A DNA stretch of 64,000 nucleotides from Carettochelys insculpta (lineage: Eukaryota > Chordata > Testudines > Carettochelyidae): the NCBI RefSeq assembly GCF_033958435.1, contig NC_134167.1, forward strand, positions 6,096,001-6,160,000. The letters are read 5' to 3'. The notes below the pieces were generated by a model that was given only the letters and a program-made list of their open reading frames with translations, did no database searches and was not told the DNA's origin. This document shows positions 1 through 11,964 of the stretch, one piece after another. The stretch's first letter is position 1. Every line of letters begins with the position of its first letter. Made by a program: the position numbers and the translations under genes.

Positions 1-494
1 CATATTTTGGTGACTGAAAGGATTGAAAGGGTTTGATCGGCAACTTCTGCTAATATGGCATGATAGATTCAAACTGTGCTATGAATTCTCACTCCAACTG
101 CACCTTTCATATTATATTTATGGAATTCATAATGTATTCATAGAATGTTCTAGCTGTACCACATACATTATCTGCACTTCCAAGGGCTCAGGGATATAAT
201 TTATCGTCTTTTAAAATGTTTAGAAACACCATCAAGAATGTTAATGTCCAGTATGCCAGGCAAAAAATTCCCCTCTGCTGTAACAAGCCAGGGATTTCAG
301 TGCATGGCCCTTTAAGGATGAAATTCACCTGGCGCCATGAGCCAGTACAATCCTATGCACCGCTTAAATCCTGTTTAGACTGCCAGTGCTTTGTTCCAGC
401 CTGCTGTACATGGCAGAATGTCAGTGTAGGAATGCCAAGCCGTGTGATGAATGTGGCTGGAGGGGAGGATTAATCTAGTCAGGCTGCAAGAGGG
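1..494. other. No gene or repeat recognised
   Basis: AT-rich sequence without a recognised repeat. An open frame of 85 codons at 216-473 (+) has no family resemblance, no splice context and ordinary composition, so I treat it as chance. Confidence 0.5.
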
Positions 495-499
495 GGAAG

Positions 500-690
500 T
501 TGCGTGCCTTAGTTTCTCATCTGTAAAATGGAGATAATATACCTTTCTCCCACTGTTGGTTTGCCTTGCCTATGTAGACTAAGATTTTTGGGGCAGAGAC
601 TGTCCCTTATTATGTGTATATATGGCCCTTAACAGAATGAAGTCCTAATCTTGACCGAGGCTCTAAATCTCCCCATAATACATGTAAATC
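500..690 (+). repeat. MIR-like SINE with L2-type tail
   Basis: The stretch around 509-535 has the MIR hallmark 'tttctcatctgtaaaatgg', followed by a tail close to the L2/MIR 3' motif 'ggggcagagactgtc' near 590-605. MIR elements are old, tRNA-derived, non-coding SINEs that used L2 machinery; this copy is diverged and inactive. Confidence 0.6.
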
Positions 691-1228
691 TGTGAATTCA
701 TATTAGTCTACATTAAGCACTATCATGAAGCAAATAATACTAAATAACAATGGCAGTAAGGTGGAGGCTGGATTCCTCAGCTGGAAATAGAAAATGATGG
801 TCTATTGCTACAACACTTTGCACCCTGGGGTTAGGGGAGACAGGGTGGGAAATTGCAATTTATGTTATCTCAGCCAGTGAACAGTGCACATGACCAAATT
901 TCAGTAGTTCAGCACTGAGGCTTGTTACTTAGTGTCTAAAAACTAGGGGAGGGGGCAACCTACTAGAGTAAACAAACAAAGCCAGATGCAGAGCTTTAAT
1001 ATCCTCTTGAATTTGCATGGGGATTAACTGTACTTTATTCACAGCGGAATATAGCTGAAAGATTATATAATCCTTTCATGTTTTAGAACAAATCCCTGAT
1101 TTTCTTTTTTCTTCTCTTGTGAATAATTGATCATCTGAACAGGACTGAGGTCATGCAATTGATTAAAGTATCTGGGTAATACACAGTGCAAAACTCCATC
1201 CAGGCCTTTTCCCTGATTGTCTCAGGCT
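691..1228. other. No gene or repeat recognised
   Basis: AT-rich, apparently unique sequence. No frame of note and no clear repeat signature. Confidence 0.45.
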
Positions 1229-1495
1229 ATGTCTAGACTAGAGGGATCTGTCAGCTGAAGTGTTTGTCAGAAGATATCTTCCAAGACAACTTCTGTCAGC
1301 AGATCATGGCCAGACTGCCAAGCGGACCAAAAGGGCTATTTGCTCTGTCGACAGAGAGCATCTGGATTGCTCGGCTGCGCTATCGGCAAAACAGCCAATG
1401 AGAAGCACAGCAGACAGAGTTGCCCAGTGTCCCAAATGCCTGTTCTGTCAATAGAAGCCCCTGGAACGTCCAGACCAGCTTTTTGTCGACAAATC
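1229..1495. mobile_element. Inverted-repeat (MITE-like) fragment, TGTCGACA-rich
   Basis: Begins with 'ctatgtctagactag', a variant of the GTCTACAC-type terminus, and carries repeated TGTCAGCAG/GTCGACA words like those of the element at 42907-43925. The right terminus is not clean. The overlapping frames at 1260-1454, 1336-1734 and 1340-1720 fall in this repeat on both strands and have no recognisable domain. Confidence 0.45.
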
Positions 1496-1496
1496 A

Positions 1497-1524
1497 TTGG
1501 ACAGACCCACTTTATCAGATCCAT
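1497..1524 (-). repeat. Penelope-like 3' segment fragment
   Basis: The run from 1499 to about 1520 repeats the words at 25412-25436 in the 3' region of the Penelope-like element ('gacagacccactttatcag'). It abuts the TGTCGACA repeat on the left. It is too short to define ends. Confidence 0.4.
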
Positions 1525-1545
1525 ATTGACAGGGCTGGTGCAAGT

Positions 1546-2119
1546 ATTTGCTTCCATAAAAAATGGCAAAACTTTACAAAATCCATATGAATTCTTTGAC
1601 TTATATGAAATCTTGAAAGAATATGCAATTGGTTTACAATTCTTTGAATCTCTGCTCTCACTGCAGAGAGAAATTGTGGTACGGCATCCCTTAGAAATGG
1701 GAGAGCCAAGAAGTGACTGATGGAATTTTAACACCAGAAAGGCTCATTATAATCATCTCATCTGATACTCTGCATAGCTCAGGCCATAGAACTTAACCCA
1801 GTTATTCCTGCCGTGGACAGAATGATGTTTTCCTAATGTGTATTAAAACTTTTGAACCCAATAATCCTCCATTGGAATTAGAGCATAGCACTTTAAAAAG
1901 ACATCTGATTTCTATTGTAAAACTCCAGTGATAATGAATATACCAGTTATTCCAAAGGTTAATTATTCTCACTGTTAAGAAGTTGAGTCTAATTTCTAAT
2001 CTGATTTTGTCTAACTTCAACTTCCTGCTGCTAGATTTTTATTAGGTCTTTTTCTGGATTCCTTAAGATCCGAGCTCCTCCCTAGGTAAGGCACTTATAG
2101 TCTTTGACCAAGAAGATGC
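1546..2119. other. No gene or repeat recognised
   Basis: AT-rich sequence, no recognised family. Small frames on the minus strand (for example 1802-2020) show no domain. Confidence 0.4.
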
Positions 2120-2250
2120 TAAACTTACTTTCTAATAATAAACTAAATATATCAAGCTTCTTAAGTCTCATTTTCCCAGACCTTAAATAATTTTTGCGGC
2201 TCTTCTTTGAATCCTCTTCAGTGTTTTCAATATTCCATGCCTCAAGACTC
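2120..2250 (-). repeat. Old CR1/L3-like LINE fragment
   Basis: Read on the minus strand, the segment near 2183-2225 encodes 'LKRIQRRAAKII', close to the conserved CR1-clade stretch just upstream of the ORF2 C-terminal region. The rest is degraded. It represents a dead LINE remnant rather than a gene. Confidence 0.4.
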
Positions 2251-2908
2251 TTGAAAACTTTGTAGGTTTTACAACACTAGCTTTTCTGGAAAGTTGTAAG
2301 GATTTATTCCAGGAGACTGAGAGCACACAATCAAACAGGAAGAATACAATTTTCATGCAAATACTGGTGAATGTGGGAAGCAATAAGGCTATGTAGGAAC
2401 AATAACATACAACCTCATTGCTTCGTATTTCTTTCTGTCTCTCGTCTATCAGTCTATCATTTGTATCAAAATCCATCATCAAACTAGTGAGCATCTTGCA
2501 CTGTAATTAGATTGGAGATACTTTCAAGTCCTTTTATGATTTTGCTGCTGTTGGCTCGTAAACCTTTTTGAATTACAGAAAGCTCTGCTTGTTTTTTGTT
2601 GTTGTTATGTTTTAACCAAAGGGATTCAGGGAGAGGAGAACTGTTGAGATTGTGAGTGTTGTAATGTTGGTGGCCTCTTGTGTGACCAGCTCAGAAGGTC
2701 TCCAGTGTACAGCTATGCAAAACAAAGTCGTGCTCCTGGAGAAACCAGAGAGAATAAGGCCCAAGTCTTTTCTGATAAATTTGCCAATAACATGAGCTAA
2801 CATAATCCAAAAGTGTGCTTAATATTCTGAGTCCCATGGGTGAACCAAATTATGCCCCTATGCCTTCTGAGATGTGGAAGGATATTAACAAGAATTTCTG
2901 TGGCTTCC
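2251..2908. other. No gene or repeat recognised
   Basis: Unique-looking sequence between the LINE fossil and a Penelope-derived insertion. No supported frame. Confidence 0.4.
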
Positions 2909-2917
2909 TCTTTCCAG

Positions 2918-3041
2918 CTGAAGAAGTGGGTCTGTCCCATGAAAGCTGATTACCTAATAAATTATTTTGTTAGTCTTTAAAGTGTTAAAGGACTGCTTTT
3001 TTTGTTTTGTGAAGATACAGATTAACATGGCTACCTGTCTG
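2918..3041 (+). mobile_element. Short 5'-truncated Penelope-like element
   Basis: The 124-bp insertion contains the family core 'gaagtgggtctgtccca', 'cctaataaattattttgtta' and 'gtctttaaagtg', ending in a 3' tail with 'cagattaacatggctacc'. It is flanked by a perfect 9-bp duplication, TCTTTCCAG (2909-2917 and 3042-3050), which fixes both ends. It has no coding capacity. Confidence 0.75.
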
Positions 3042-3289
3042 TCTTTCCAGAAGCTAGTGGAAAACACTGACATTTAACAATACACGCTTGGGTCCTCAGC
3101 AGACCAGAGAATTACCCTGTCTTCTCTATGGCTGCCCACAAGGCACCTCTCACTCAGCACTTTCCTGCCAGATGGGATGTTGAGCAAGGAATCAAATCCC
3201 CCACTGTGGAAAGTTTCAAGAGGAAATATTTTAAATTAGCACATATCAAGGACTCTTTATCTACATCTGTCTTTTTGACTCTCTGAGAG

Positions 3290-3420
3290 TGAGGGTTGTC
3301 TCGTTACTAAGGGCCAATTGAAGTTCCATTACTTGACCAAGGTCACAGAGAGAGATTATGGCAAAGCCAGGGATAGAACACCAATCTCCAGGTTCCTGAG
3401 GTCAGCTTTTTAATTGGTCA
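3290..3420 (-). repeat. MIR-like SINE (reverse)
   Basis: Carries the reverse-strand MIR signature 'aaggtcacagagagagatta' followed by 'gccagggatagaacacc'. Diverged fossil, non-coding. Confidence 0.6.
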
Positions 3421-4049
3421 CAAATTGACCGAGCTCTGCTAAAGTCACCAGACTATTCTGATTGGCCACCAACTGAGAATCTGACTGCTGCCTGAACATC
3501 TAGCCATAGGCTTAAAAAAGTCCCTTTGTCTAGACAACCATTCCTGTTTCTTTTTTTATTTCTGTTCTACATGATGGCTGCATTATTTGGTGTGAGCTCT
3601 GAGTTTTGACTGAGTCATCAGCATATAAAGTGTGAACTCTTGCTATTGTCTAGTTTTATAATCTCATATTTGCTGGTTATTTGTATCATGTTTGGCAAAT
3701 ATAAAGCTTGCAAAAAAGCATGGAAATGAGATTCTGGGTGCTTATTTAGCAATTGACCTTTTTATTTATTTTTTTTTCAAAATGCTAAGACTCATGTACA
3801 ATGTTATTGCTAGGCAACTGAACAGACATTTCCTTTCAGGAAATAAATGGATACCAGTGTCTAATATGTGATTATTGAACATACACATTTATTCACCACA
3901 ACTCCCAGCTTTGGAAAAGTAATAGGATTTTTCTTGGCCCTGTTTAATTCAGTAAACTAGGCTGACACTGAATTAAACTGCTCATCCCCGCTTGTCATAT
4001 GGAAGTGGAGCTGAAGCGAGAGAGAGATACATACCAAACAAATAAATAT
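3421..4049. other. No gene or repeat recognised
   Basis: AT-rich sequence with short T-runs (for example near 3765-3778). No coding signal. Confidence 0.4.
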
Positions 4050-5193
4050 AGGTTGAACCTCTCTAGTCTGACACTCTCTCATCTGGCAACATCTGTGGTC
4101 AGGCATGATTTTAGTTAGCCAGATGTCCACTTAGAATGGGTATGGCCAAATTTCTTGTGGTCCCAAAAAGTTTGTCTACATCCACCGGTCCTGGTTCTCA
4201 GTGTTCTGTTTTCAGAACACTAGAGTGGCCACACTGGATCAAATCAAAGGTCCATCTAGCCCAGGATCCTGTTTAGTGACAGAGGCTGATGCCCCAGGGG
4301 GAGTGAACAGAACAGGATCACAAAAAGTGATCCCTCTCTTGACATCCATTTCCATCCTCTGACAAAGACTAGGGATACCATTCTTACTTATCCTGGTTAA
4401 TATGCACTGATGGACCTAGCCTCCATGAATTTATCTTTCTTTTTTGAACCCTGTTAAAATCTTGGTCTTCACACCCTCCCCTGTCAAGGAGTTCCACAGG
4501 CTAATTATGCCCTGTGTGAAGAAAAACTTCCTTTTGTTAGTTTTAAACATGTTACCTGTTAATTTTAATGGGTGACCGTTATTTCTTTTCTTATGGAAAC
4601 AAGTCAATAACTTTTCCTTATTCACTTTTTCCAGGCCACTCATGATTTTACGTATCTCTATCATATCCACTCTTAGTCTCCCTTTTCTCTAAGCTGAAAA
4701 GTCCCAGTCTTCTTAATCTTTCTTCATATGGCACCTATTCAAAACCCCTAATAATTTTGTTGCCCTTTTCTGAACCTTTTCCAATGACAAGATATCCTTT
4801 TTGAGATGAGGCCACCACATCTGTATGCAAGATTCAAAATATAGAAGTACATTGATTTGTATAGAGGCAATAAGATAGTCTGTTTTATTCTCTATCCCTT
4901 TTTAACCATCCCTAGCATTTTGTTTGCCTTTTTGACTGCTGCAGCACAGTGAGTGAATGTTTTCAGAGAACTAGCCACAATGATTCCAAGATGTCTCTCA
5001 AATGGTTATAGCTAAATTAGTCCTCTTCATTTTGAATGTATAGTTGGGATTATTTTATTTAGCTGTAATTTACTCCTAAATGTCTTCTATGAGCCCAGTA
5101 AGCATGGAAGTCTTGGTAATGCTGCTAGACAAAATTGACCTCCCATGGTCTGGCAAATTCTTTTCTTCAGCACCAATCAGGGAGGTTCAACCT
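4050..5193. mobile_element. Inverted-repeat DNA element (AGGTTGAACCTC family), split by CR1
   Basis: The left end 'aggttgaacctctctagtc' and the right end 'ggaggttcaacct' are inverted copies of each other. The inner right part (5055-5193) closely matches 27502-27684, including 'ggtaatgctgctaga' and the final 'aggttcaacctgta', showing a dispersed family. The middle is an unrelated CR1 insertion (4213-5054), so the undisturbed element was only about 300 bp. Superfamily not determined; no target duplication is clear. Confidence 0.65.
4213..5054 (-). mobile_element. CR1 LINE 3' end, nested insertion
   Basis: On the minus strand this encodes the C-terminal part of CR1 ORF2: '[17 protein letters not shown]' within 4431-4670, a conserved block of CR1 reverse-transcriptase proteins. 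The 3' end lies at the low coordinate with the CR1 words 'agagtggccacactggatc' and 'caaaggtccatctagccc'. Frames are broken and the 5' part is missing, the usual CR1 5' truncation. It interrupts the inverted-repeat element around it. Confidence 0.85.
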
Positions 5194-5196
5194 GTA

Positions 5197-6129
5197 CTTG
5201 CACGTGCATTTATAAGTAGAAAATTATTTCATAAGCCTTGTGAAATCCGACCTAAGTTATTCAACTGCTCACTCTTCTGCACCTTTTCAGCCATCTCAAC
5301 CCTGGCTTATAAACAAAACAATCAGAGGCATCTTCCACCAGCCTGCTAGTAACTAAGATTTCATCTGGCTGTACATTAATCCTAGCCTGGAGACGCAGCA
5401 CCTTGTGTCTCCATTAAATTAAAGATTCACAAATTTCCCCATTTTAGAATCACTTTCCTCCTACCTCCCACCCCACAACTCTGAAGTTTCCAAACAGCTC
5501 CAGTTAACAAATAAATACATTACCAGAAGCATTTGTGATTTGCCTTGTGTTTCTTGGCATCTTCTGATGCGATTTCCGCAAGGATCTGTGAAGAGCATCT
5601 CAGAAGAGCTGACACAACCGTTTGAATGCAGCCATCATTGTGCAGCGCTTCTCTGGCACAAACAGCTCTGTTAACAAACAGATTAAATTTTTAAGTGGGG
5701 AAAGGTCTATTAATCTATTATTAATTATTATTCCATATGCTGCCTTGGAGGCAAGCTAGGGTCTTTTGAAGCCATCTGGTTTCCCTTTGCACTGGAGGAA
5801 AGCCATTGTTTGTGTTGCACTCTTGAATGTGCCCTGGAAAATGAGAGATGTACCAGTGTATAATCCAGATGTCTTGCTATCTCTGTGTTGCCATGTAGTA
5901 GGGAAGAGAGACATCTTGGCAGTGACATAAACTTCATTAGACAGTGATATTTCAGTCACATCTAAATCATGCATTGTCCTGGTTGTGGAATGCAGTCAGA
6001 CGCAGCAGTATTTTCTGGTTTGCATTTCTACTGGATACCTGGTGCTGGATGGGGCAAGCCTCAGTTTAACACACAGTTGCTCGGGATGTGTTGTCATTTT
6101 CCAGTGATGGTACTATCTAGGGAAGATAG
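5197..6129. other. No gene or repeat recognised
   Basis: Frames at 5728-5974 (-) and 5969-6154 (+) are unsupported. No splice-bounded conserved peptide is apparent. Confidence 0.4.
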
Positions 6130-6139
6130 CAGAGAGAAT

Positions 6140-6335
6140 AGAAAACTGAACTAGGGATTATAAGACATGGGGCCCAGGTACTAGGTCTGCCACACAATAC
6201 CTGTATGACCTTGGTCAATGTGACTTTCTACCTGTGCTTTAGTTCCATATCTATAAAATGGGGGCAACACAATCTTGCTTCAAAAGGATGTATTAATAGT
6301 AAAATCTGTTAATGACTGTGCAGCACTCAGACACT
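6140..6335 (+). repeat. MIR-like SINE
   Basis: Shows the ordered MIR words: 'actagggattataagacatg', 'tctgccacacaatacctgta', 'tgaccttggtcaatgtgact', and 'ctataaaatgggggc'. A nearly full-length but diverged copy. Confidence 0.75.
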
Positions 6336-6974
6336 TTGGCATTTAATCAGATTAGTATGTAGGAGGACAGCTTTCTACTGCAATCAGTTATTGGAGTTAT
6401 TGCTTTAGCTTTTGTGGCAAAGGACAGTACTATTCATTGAGAATGTCCCAAAATCAAGCACTCTTGGCCAGGGGTCATCACATTAATATTGGCTGGCTGT
6501 GATCTCTGCTACCCAGCAGATGTGGGCTATCATCTAACCATGCTTAAGCTCTCCTTTCTCTCTTCGATAGACTGAACTTGTTGTTTATTTTATGTGAATA
6601 CTAAAAGCTCCATCTAAGACTCGAGACTGTGCATGGTACAGATGTGATGTGAAACCATCTCTACTCCAAAGACCTTGTAATCTAAAGAGAGAATACTGAT
6701 AAAATCTGGAATTAAAAAGGGAGCCACAGCATAGTGGGTGAAATAACAGAGCTGGGAATTTATTTAAAAAAAAAAAATTTTGACTTCCAGCCCAGTGCTT
6801 TCCTGACTCAACCATAGTGCTCCTTTTAAGGCTTGGTAAATAACTTAAACATTCCCAGAGGAGAGTGGCTATGCAGCAAGTCTGAAGCCATTGTGGTAGC
6901 CAGGCCCACAGCTGCAGGGGACGGAGGAGGTGGGAGGAGAAAAGGGGAAACCATTTGTCGGCCAGTCAGCTAAT
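6336..6974. other. No gene or repeat recognised
   Basis: Contains an A-run near 6763-6775 and otherwise unique-looking sequence. The minus-strand frame at 6585-6815 has no recognisable domain. Confidence 0.4.
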
Positions 6975-7105
6975 GTTGTGAGATCCTTTTGAAGATCTTC
7001 ACAGTCTGCTGTGAACTTAGCTATCGTGAGCAATTTTGTTTCATCTGCAAGTTTTGCCCCCCTCCCTGTTTACCCCTTTTTCCAAATGATTTACGGTATG
7101 GAGAA
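6975..7105 (-). repeat. CR1 LINE internal fragment
   Basis: Reading the plus strand, 'ttttgaagatcttcacagtc', 'tgcaagttttgcc' and 'gtttacccctttttccaaat' match the common reverse-strand wording of the CR1 reverse-transcriptase region that encodes the DDTKL part onward. The coding strand is minus. It is a short isolated piece, broken by stops. Confidence 0.55.
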
Positions 7106-9309
7106 AGTCCTTGGGCTGTCCGCCATGTTTGGAATATATTAGTTGGGAAGCAACTGTTGATTAAGGAAGTTTGGAGTTTCCACTCCGTATCCTGTTCATC
7201 TAGCCTTTGCATCTCATTTTCATCCTCCTCGAGCACTGAGACCCCTGAGCCCTCTGCTGAAATGGCCTTTTCCAGTACAGTGATTTTACACAGGGCATCT
7301 CTCTAACCCTAAATTAATGGGATGGCCTGCTTTGGAATTATAACCTCAACATCCATGAAGTGATGGTCTCAAGCTGAGGTTTGCATAAACTGTGCATAAA
7401 AAAGTCCTAATATATAAAGTGCTGTAACAAAGTAAAAAAAAAAATCCTTTTCAAGCTGCACGACAGTCTTATGAATATGCAAATTAGAACCCAAAGACGT
7501 TCTTCCAATGGTTTGCAGTAAATACTTATGGCGTAAATGTAGAGCATCACACCGATCTATATAAGTTCCTTTTTTTAAATACTACACTTAGAGACAGGTT
7601 TTTATTGTAATGCACTGAATCTATTGAGTATTCAAATCAGATGATGGCATTTTTAAATCAAGCTTATTTTGACATTTCTCATTGAAAGCAATAGAAGAGC
7701 AACCAGTGGTAATAAATTTGTTTGCAGAAAGCAGTCTTGCTTGTCGTAGCCATACATTGTTGTAACTAGGACAAAATTAGCTAATAAATTTACAGATTTA
7801 TTACCCTTTTTTTTTGTGTTGGCAGCAACCAGCTTTTCACATTGTGGGTGTTTGTGATTTATCATCTCTGTATCGAAGTCAAATCTATGGAAACTGTATG
7901 TTAGCTGTGAAACATCTGTGGGGCAGGCTCCGATACATCAGTGAAACACGTATCCCCTCTGAATTCACCAAAAGAACTTAGCACTGCCTGACAAAAATCA
8001 ATGAAAAGGCTTGGAGCATAGGTACTAGGTTTCTCATTTCCACAGGGGTGCACTACCCTGCTCTGCCTCTGGCACTGCCTCCACTCCTCCCCTTTTCCCT
8101 CAGTCTCTCTGCCTCTGCTCTGCATCTTCCTCTCTCGTTCTGCTCCCTTGTGTAAGAATCTCCTGCGTGCTGCTGAATAGCTAATCTGGGGCAAGGCACT
8201 GGGAGAGAGAAGGAACTGATCAGTAAGGCTGCCAGTGGGTTCTGAGCACCCACTATTTTTTTTTCTGTGGGTACTCCAGCCCCAGAGCATCCAAAGGGTC
8301 TGTGCTTATGGCATGACAGATTAAGGTAGCAATGGACAATAACATCTTTATAAAAGAATGGGTTGTCAAGTATGTGGTATGGGTTTTATTAATGCTTTAT
8401 AGAGCTGGTACATTTAATGACATATGGTCTCATTTTGAGGGAGGAGTAGAAGGTTATAAGTATATGACAGTGTAATATATTCAGCTGTAAGTCACTGTCT
8501 GCATATTTTAGCTGTATATAAGCTTTTATGTTCTAAATTCTTCAGCTCTTATGTCACCTCTATGGTTGTAGTATGTGCGCACTTCCAAGTATTTATCTTT
8601 ATAATATCCTGGAGAGTTAGGAAAAGTATCATTATCTCTATTTTATACCCAGTGAATGAATCAGAAAAGGTCATTTTTTTTGAAGGTGCTTTAAGATGAG
8701 ATAGGTAAGTAGTGAGATTTTTTTAAAAATCTAAACAAGTTATGGAGTTAATGCCTTACCTGCTCAGGTGATTTTAAAACATCACTGATGATTTGGCTCA
8801 AGGAGATTAAGAATCATGCAGGAAGTCTGTGTCAGAGAAGAATCCCAACCCCTAAATTCCAGTCCAGTACCCAAGAAACCCAGCCCCTTCTCTGTTCTTG
8901 TATTCTGTATATCCCATATTCTCATCTCCTTGTCCCTGGCCCCTTCCTTTGATAGCTACTACCCCATCAAGTCCATCATGAACTCTGCTTTGGGAAGAAG
9001 GACCAGGAAGGAACATTAGAATCAAGTCAAGGGGACAGCAGAGAGTAGTCACATTTCTGAAGGAAATAAAAGGGGAAACCCAAATTGAAGCTGAGCTATT
9101 TACCAAGCATCAAAGGGCCCAGGAAGCCAACTTTCCCCATTACATTTTTTTGGAAACCTCAAAGCCTGCAGGGGTTCAAAATATTGCACAAAGCCCCATA
9201 ATGAACGAACAACTGTCACATGTGGGTCATTGTTTCCCTCATCTTCTCCCAGGAGGAGATTTGTGTGTACAGTGGTTGTTTTGTTCTGCTAGGAATTTTA
9301 GTTTACAGT
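7106..9309. other. No gene or repeat recognised; pyrimidine-rich tract
   Basis: About 2.2 kb of mainly AT-rich unique-looking sequence. The only compositional feature is a C/T-rich stretch at about 8050-8160 (purine-rich on the other strand), which produces the low-complexity minus-strand frames at 7901-8290. A weak MIR-like remnant may lie near 8610-8680. I see no gene. Confidence 0.4.
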
Positions 9310-9319
9310 TTCTTTTTAA

Positions 9320-9545
9320 ACCATGCTTGTTAGAATTGACTTATATGCAGTCGATTTACCTGGCTGCCCGCATAGAGGGAGGTCAATGGGAGAAACTGTC
9401 TCACTGACCTCCTTTACTCCTCATGATATCAGAGTACAGAGGTTAACTGCTGACCCCAGACAACTCAATTTCATGCGCCCCTACCACGTATGCAAAATCA
9501 AATCCTGAGCAGGTCTATATTCCCGGTAGTGTAGACGTACCCTCA
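9320..9545. mobile_element. MITE-like fragment, GTCTACAC superfamily (21490-type)
   Basis: Words such as 'gaattgacttatatgcagtc', 'gatttacctggc', 'ctttactcctcatgatatc' and the end 'gtagtgtagacgtaccctc' parallel the complete copy at 21490-21787. The left terminus is missing. Confidence 0.55.
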
Positions 9546-10004
9546 TAAACTTATTTCCCATTCCATATTCTCCTTTCTGTGTTGAATGTGATTCCATTAT
9601 ATGGTGAATCTGTTTCATGTGGCTCAGTCAAAAGAAACTAACATTTGTCAGTGACATTATAATGAACATCCAGTGTCGATAATTTGTTTACATGAATATA
9701 CTTAATTATAGATCAATTGTCATTTACCTCTGTGATATTTACCTTATGGGTGAAAATATAATATCCAAGAGGTATGTGTGTGTTAACTGGACATCTCTGT
9801 GGCTTTGTTATTTGAGGCCCTAAATAGCAGCTCCAATTGAGTAAATGCCATAGCACCTTTTGGTCATTATGCTACCAAGCAACGGATATTATTATTGTTC
9901 TAGCACAAGACATCACATAAAGAAAAAAAAACCTGCATCCTTGTCTCCTCTTTTGAGGGTTTAGCATAGTTGTGTTGCCTGTGTCTGATTTTTACACTGA
10001 GTGA
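9546..10004. other. No gene or repeat recognised
   Basis: AT-rich unique-looking sequence with a short A-run at 9922-9931. Confidence 0.4.
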
Positions 10005-10005
10005 G

Positions 10006-10245
10006 CAATCATAGAAGATTAGGGTTGGAAAAGACCGCAGGAGGTCATCTAGTTCGACTCCCTGCTCCATGAAGGACTAGCCCTGAGTCATCCCAGCCAG
10101 GGTTTTGTCAAGCCTGGCCTTAAAAACCTCTAAGGATGGAGATTCTGCCATCTCCCTAAGCAACCCAGTCCAGTGCTTCACCACACCTCCTAGTGAAACA
10201 GGTTTTCCTAATATTCAAACTAGACCCTCACTGCAATTTGAGCTA
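10006..10245 (-). mobile_element. CR1 LINE 3' end
   Basis: Starts (in reverse) with the CR1 tail 'aatcatagaagattagggtt' followed by 'ggaaaagaccgcaggaggtc' and 'atctagttcgactccctgct', the conserved CR1 3'-UTR. It is 5' truncated; the small plus-strand frame at 10105-10302 lies on the non-coding strand. Confidence 0.8.
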
Positions 10246-11964
10246 TGGAAGGCTATTATAAATGAGCTATTATATGTCCTCACTCACCCCATGTCCAGAT
10301 GACACAAGCTCTGATTTCACTATCCAGCACCCAGGGAAGATTAAATTAGAAAGAATGGCATATTCTTCTTCTGTTTTGAGAATGATCTAACTCAGCAGAG
10401 AGAACCTGTGGTAAGGTGGGACACCTCTCTGAAAATGCCCTTTTGTTGAGAGAAGCCACCCTTCTCTGAGTCATTTCTGAGAGTACATCTTCGCATCAGA
10501 GGGTTGCAACACTTCCAACTGCAAACATAACAAGTTAATGTATATTTTGCTTTTAATTGCCATCTTACCAAAATTTATTTTTTAATTTATTTTTCTTATG
10601 TATCCTTGATCTTATTTGGTTTTCCTTGGCCTGTTCAAGACTGATGTGTTGCTCAGATGCTTAAATCCAGTACATTCTGAGCAGTTTATTTCATCTCTCT
10701 GAATATTTTCCTGTATAAATGATGTCCCCATGAGGCAAAAACATGTTACAACAAATCACTCTGTGGGTTTACACAGAAATCCTTTGGTTGAAAGGGAAAT
10801 AGATAGTGTTATGTTCCTCCTCAGCCAAGTTCTTTAAGACTTGCCTGACAGTTTTTGAAAAATGAGCAAGATGCTACCAGTAAGTCAGTGAGATTTCCTG
10901 CCCAAGGAACAAGAAATCCTATTAGAATGAAAGCACCAACTGTAGGTTTTCATGTTCCTCGCCGCAGCTCAAAGGTGCTGTAGTTGTCATATCAGGTACC
11001 TGGCATGATTTTGCTAGACTAATATCGTCAAACTTTTGTATTCATGTGTTTTCTGTGCCATAAATAGACACAGCAAGAGAAGGATCTGAAGCAAATATGG
11101 TATTTCTCAAAAGAGAGGGACAGCAGTTTCCACTAAATATTCTCACTTAGGAAACAAGGAATGATATGGTGACATGCAGAATTGCCAATATATTCCACAT
11201 TCCCCTATGCTTGTCCTTTTTGCATATGTGTAAAGAGGATTCTTCCTATAAAATTAGAACCCCGCAACCCAAACCACAGCTGATCACACCATGTCCATGC
11301 TTGGAGTTTGATTCTGTGTGGTGCTGATTAGCCTGAACTCCAGCAAAAGTTAATGAGTGTCAAGGTTTTAATACCTTGGAGGATGGATTTACTCCAAGCC
11401 CATGAATCTCAGTGTAGCTTATGAGCATCCATTAAGGCCACGTGGCAAGGGTCCCTCTTCTCCTTGATACTGGCAACTCTCTCCCTCCATCAGGGGTCAG
11501 GCTAGCAGCTATTTTGAGGGGTCAGAGCCCCACTACTCCCTCGGGGCTCCCACCCCCAGCTATCCCTCCTCACTCTCAGAAGTTAGTTCTGTTCCTGTTG
11601 GTAACATTCTCTCTCTCTCTGCTCAACTTCGATGTCTCTCTCTTCTCCAGGCTACCTTCTAAATGGGGCAGCTTGTAAAAGGCCCACCACAGATCTTCAC
11701 CAGGCCTGTGAGTGGAGTCAGCTGGTCCCCATCTGCCTGGGCGAATTCCCTGCCAGTTGCTCCTGATTTCCCTACAGTGATCCACTTCTCATTAATGAGG
11801 AAGTTGGCCCTTCTCTCCCCTTTGGGCTTCTCTCCTGCCTGCTGTAGCAGCCCCCTGGCCTGACCCTGGCACAACCACACCTTCATTATGAGGTAGGAAC
11901 ATGATTCCCAGCTCACATAGACATACTCATGCTAGTGCCGATTCAGTTAGTGCACTGAAAACAG
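10246..11964. other. No gene recognised; moderately GC-rich segment
   Basis: Mostly AT-rich unique-looking sequence. The part at about 11440-11880 is C/T-rich with overlapping frames on both strands (11442-11678, 11576-11785, 11659-11916, 11663-11863) that show no domain, and I read them as composition effects. Confidence 0.4.
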
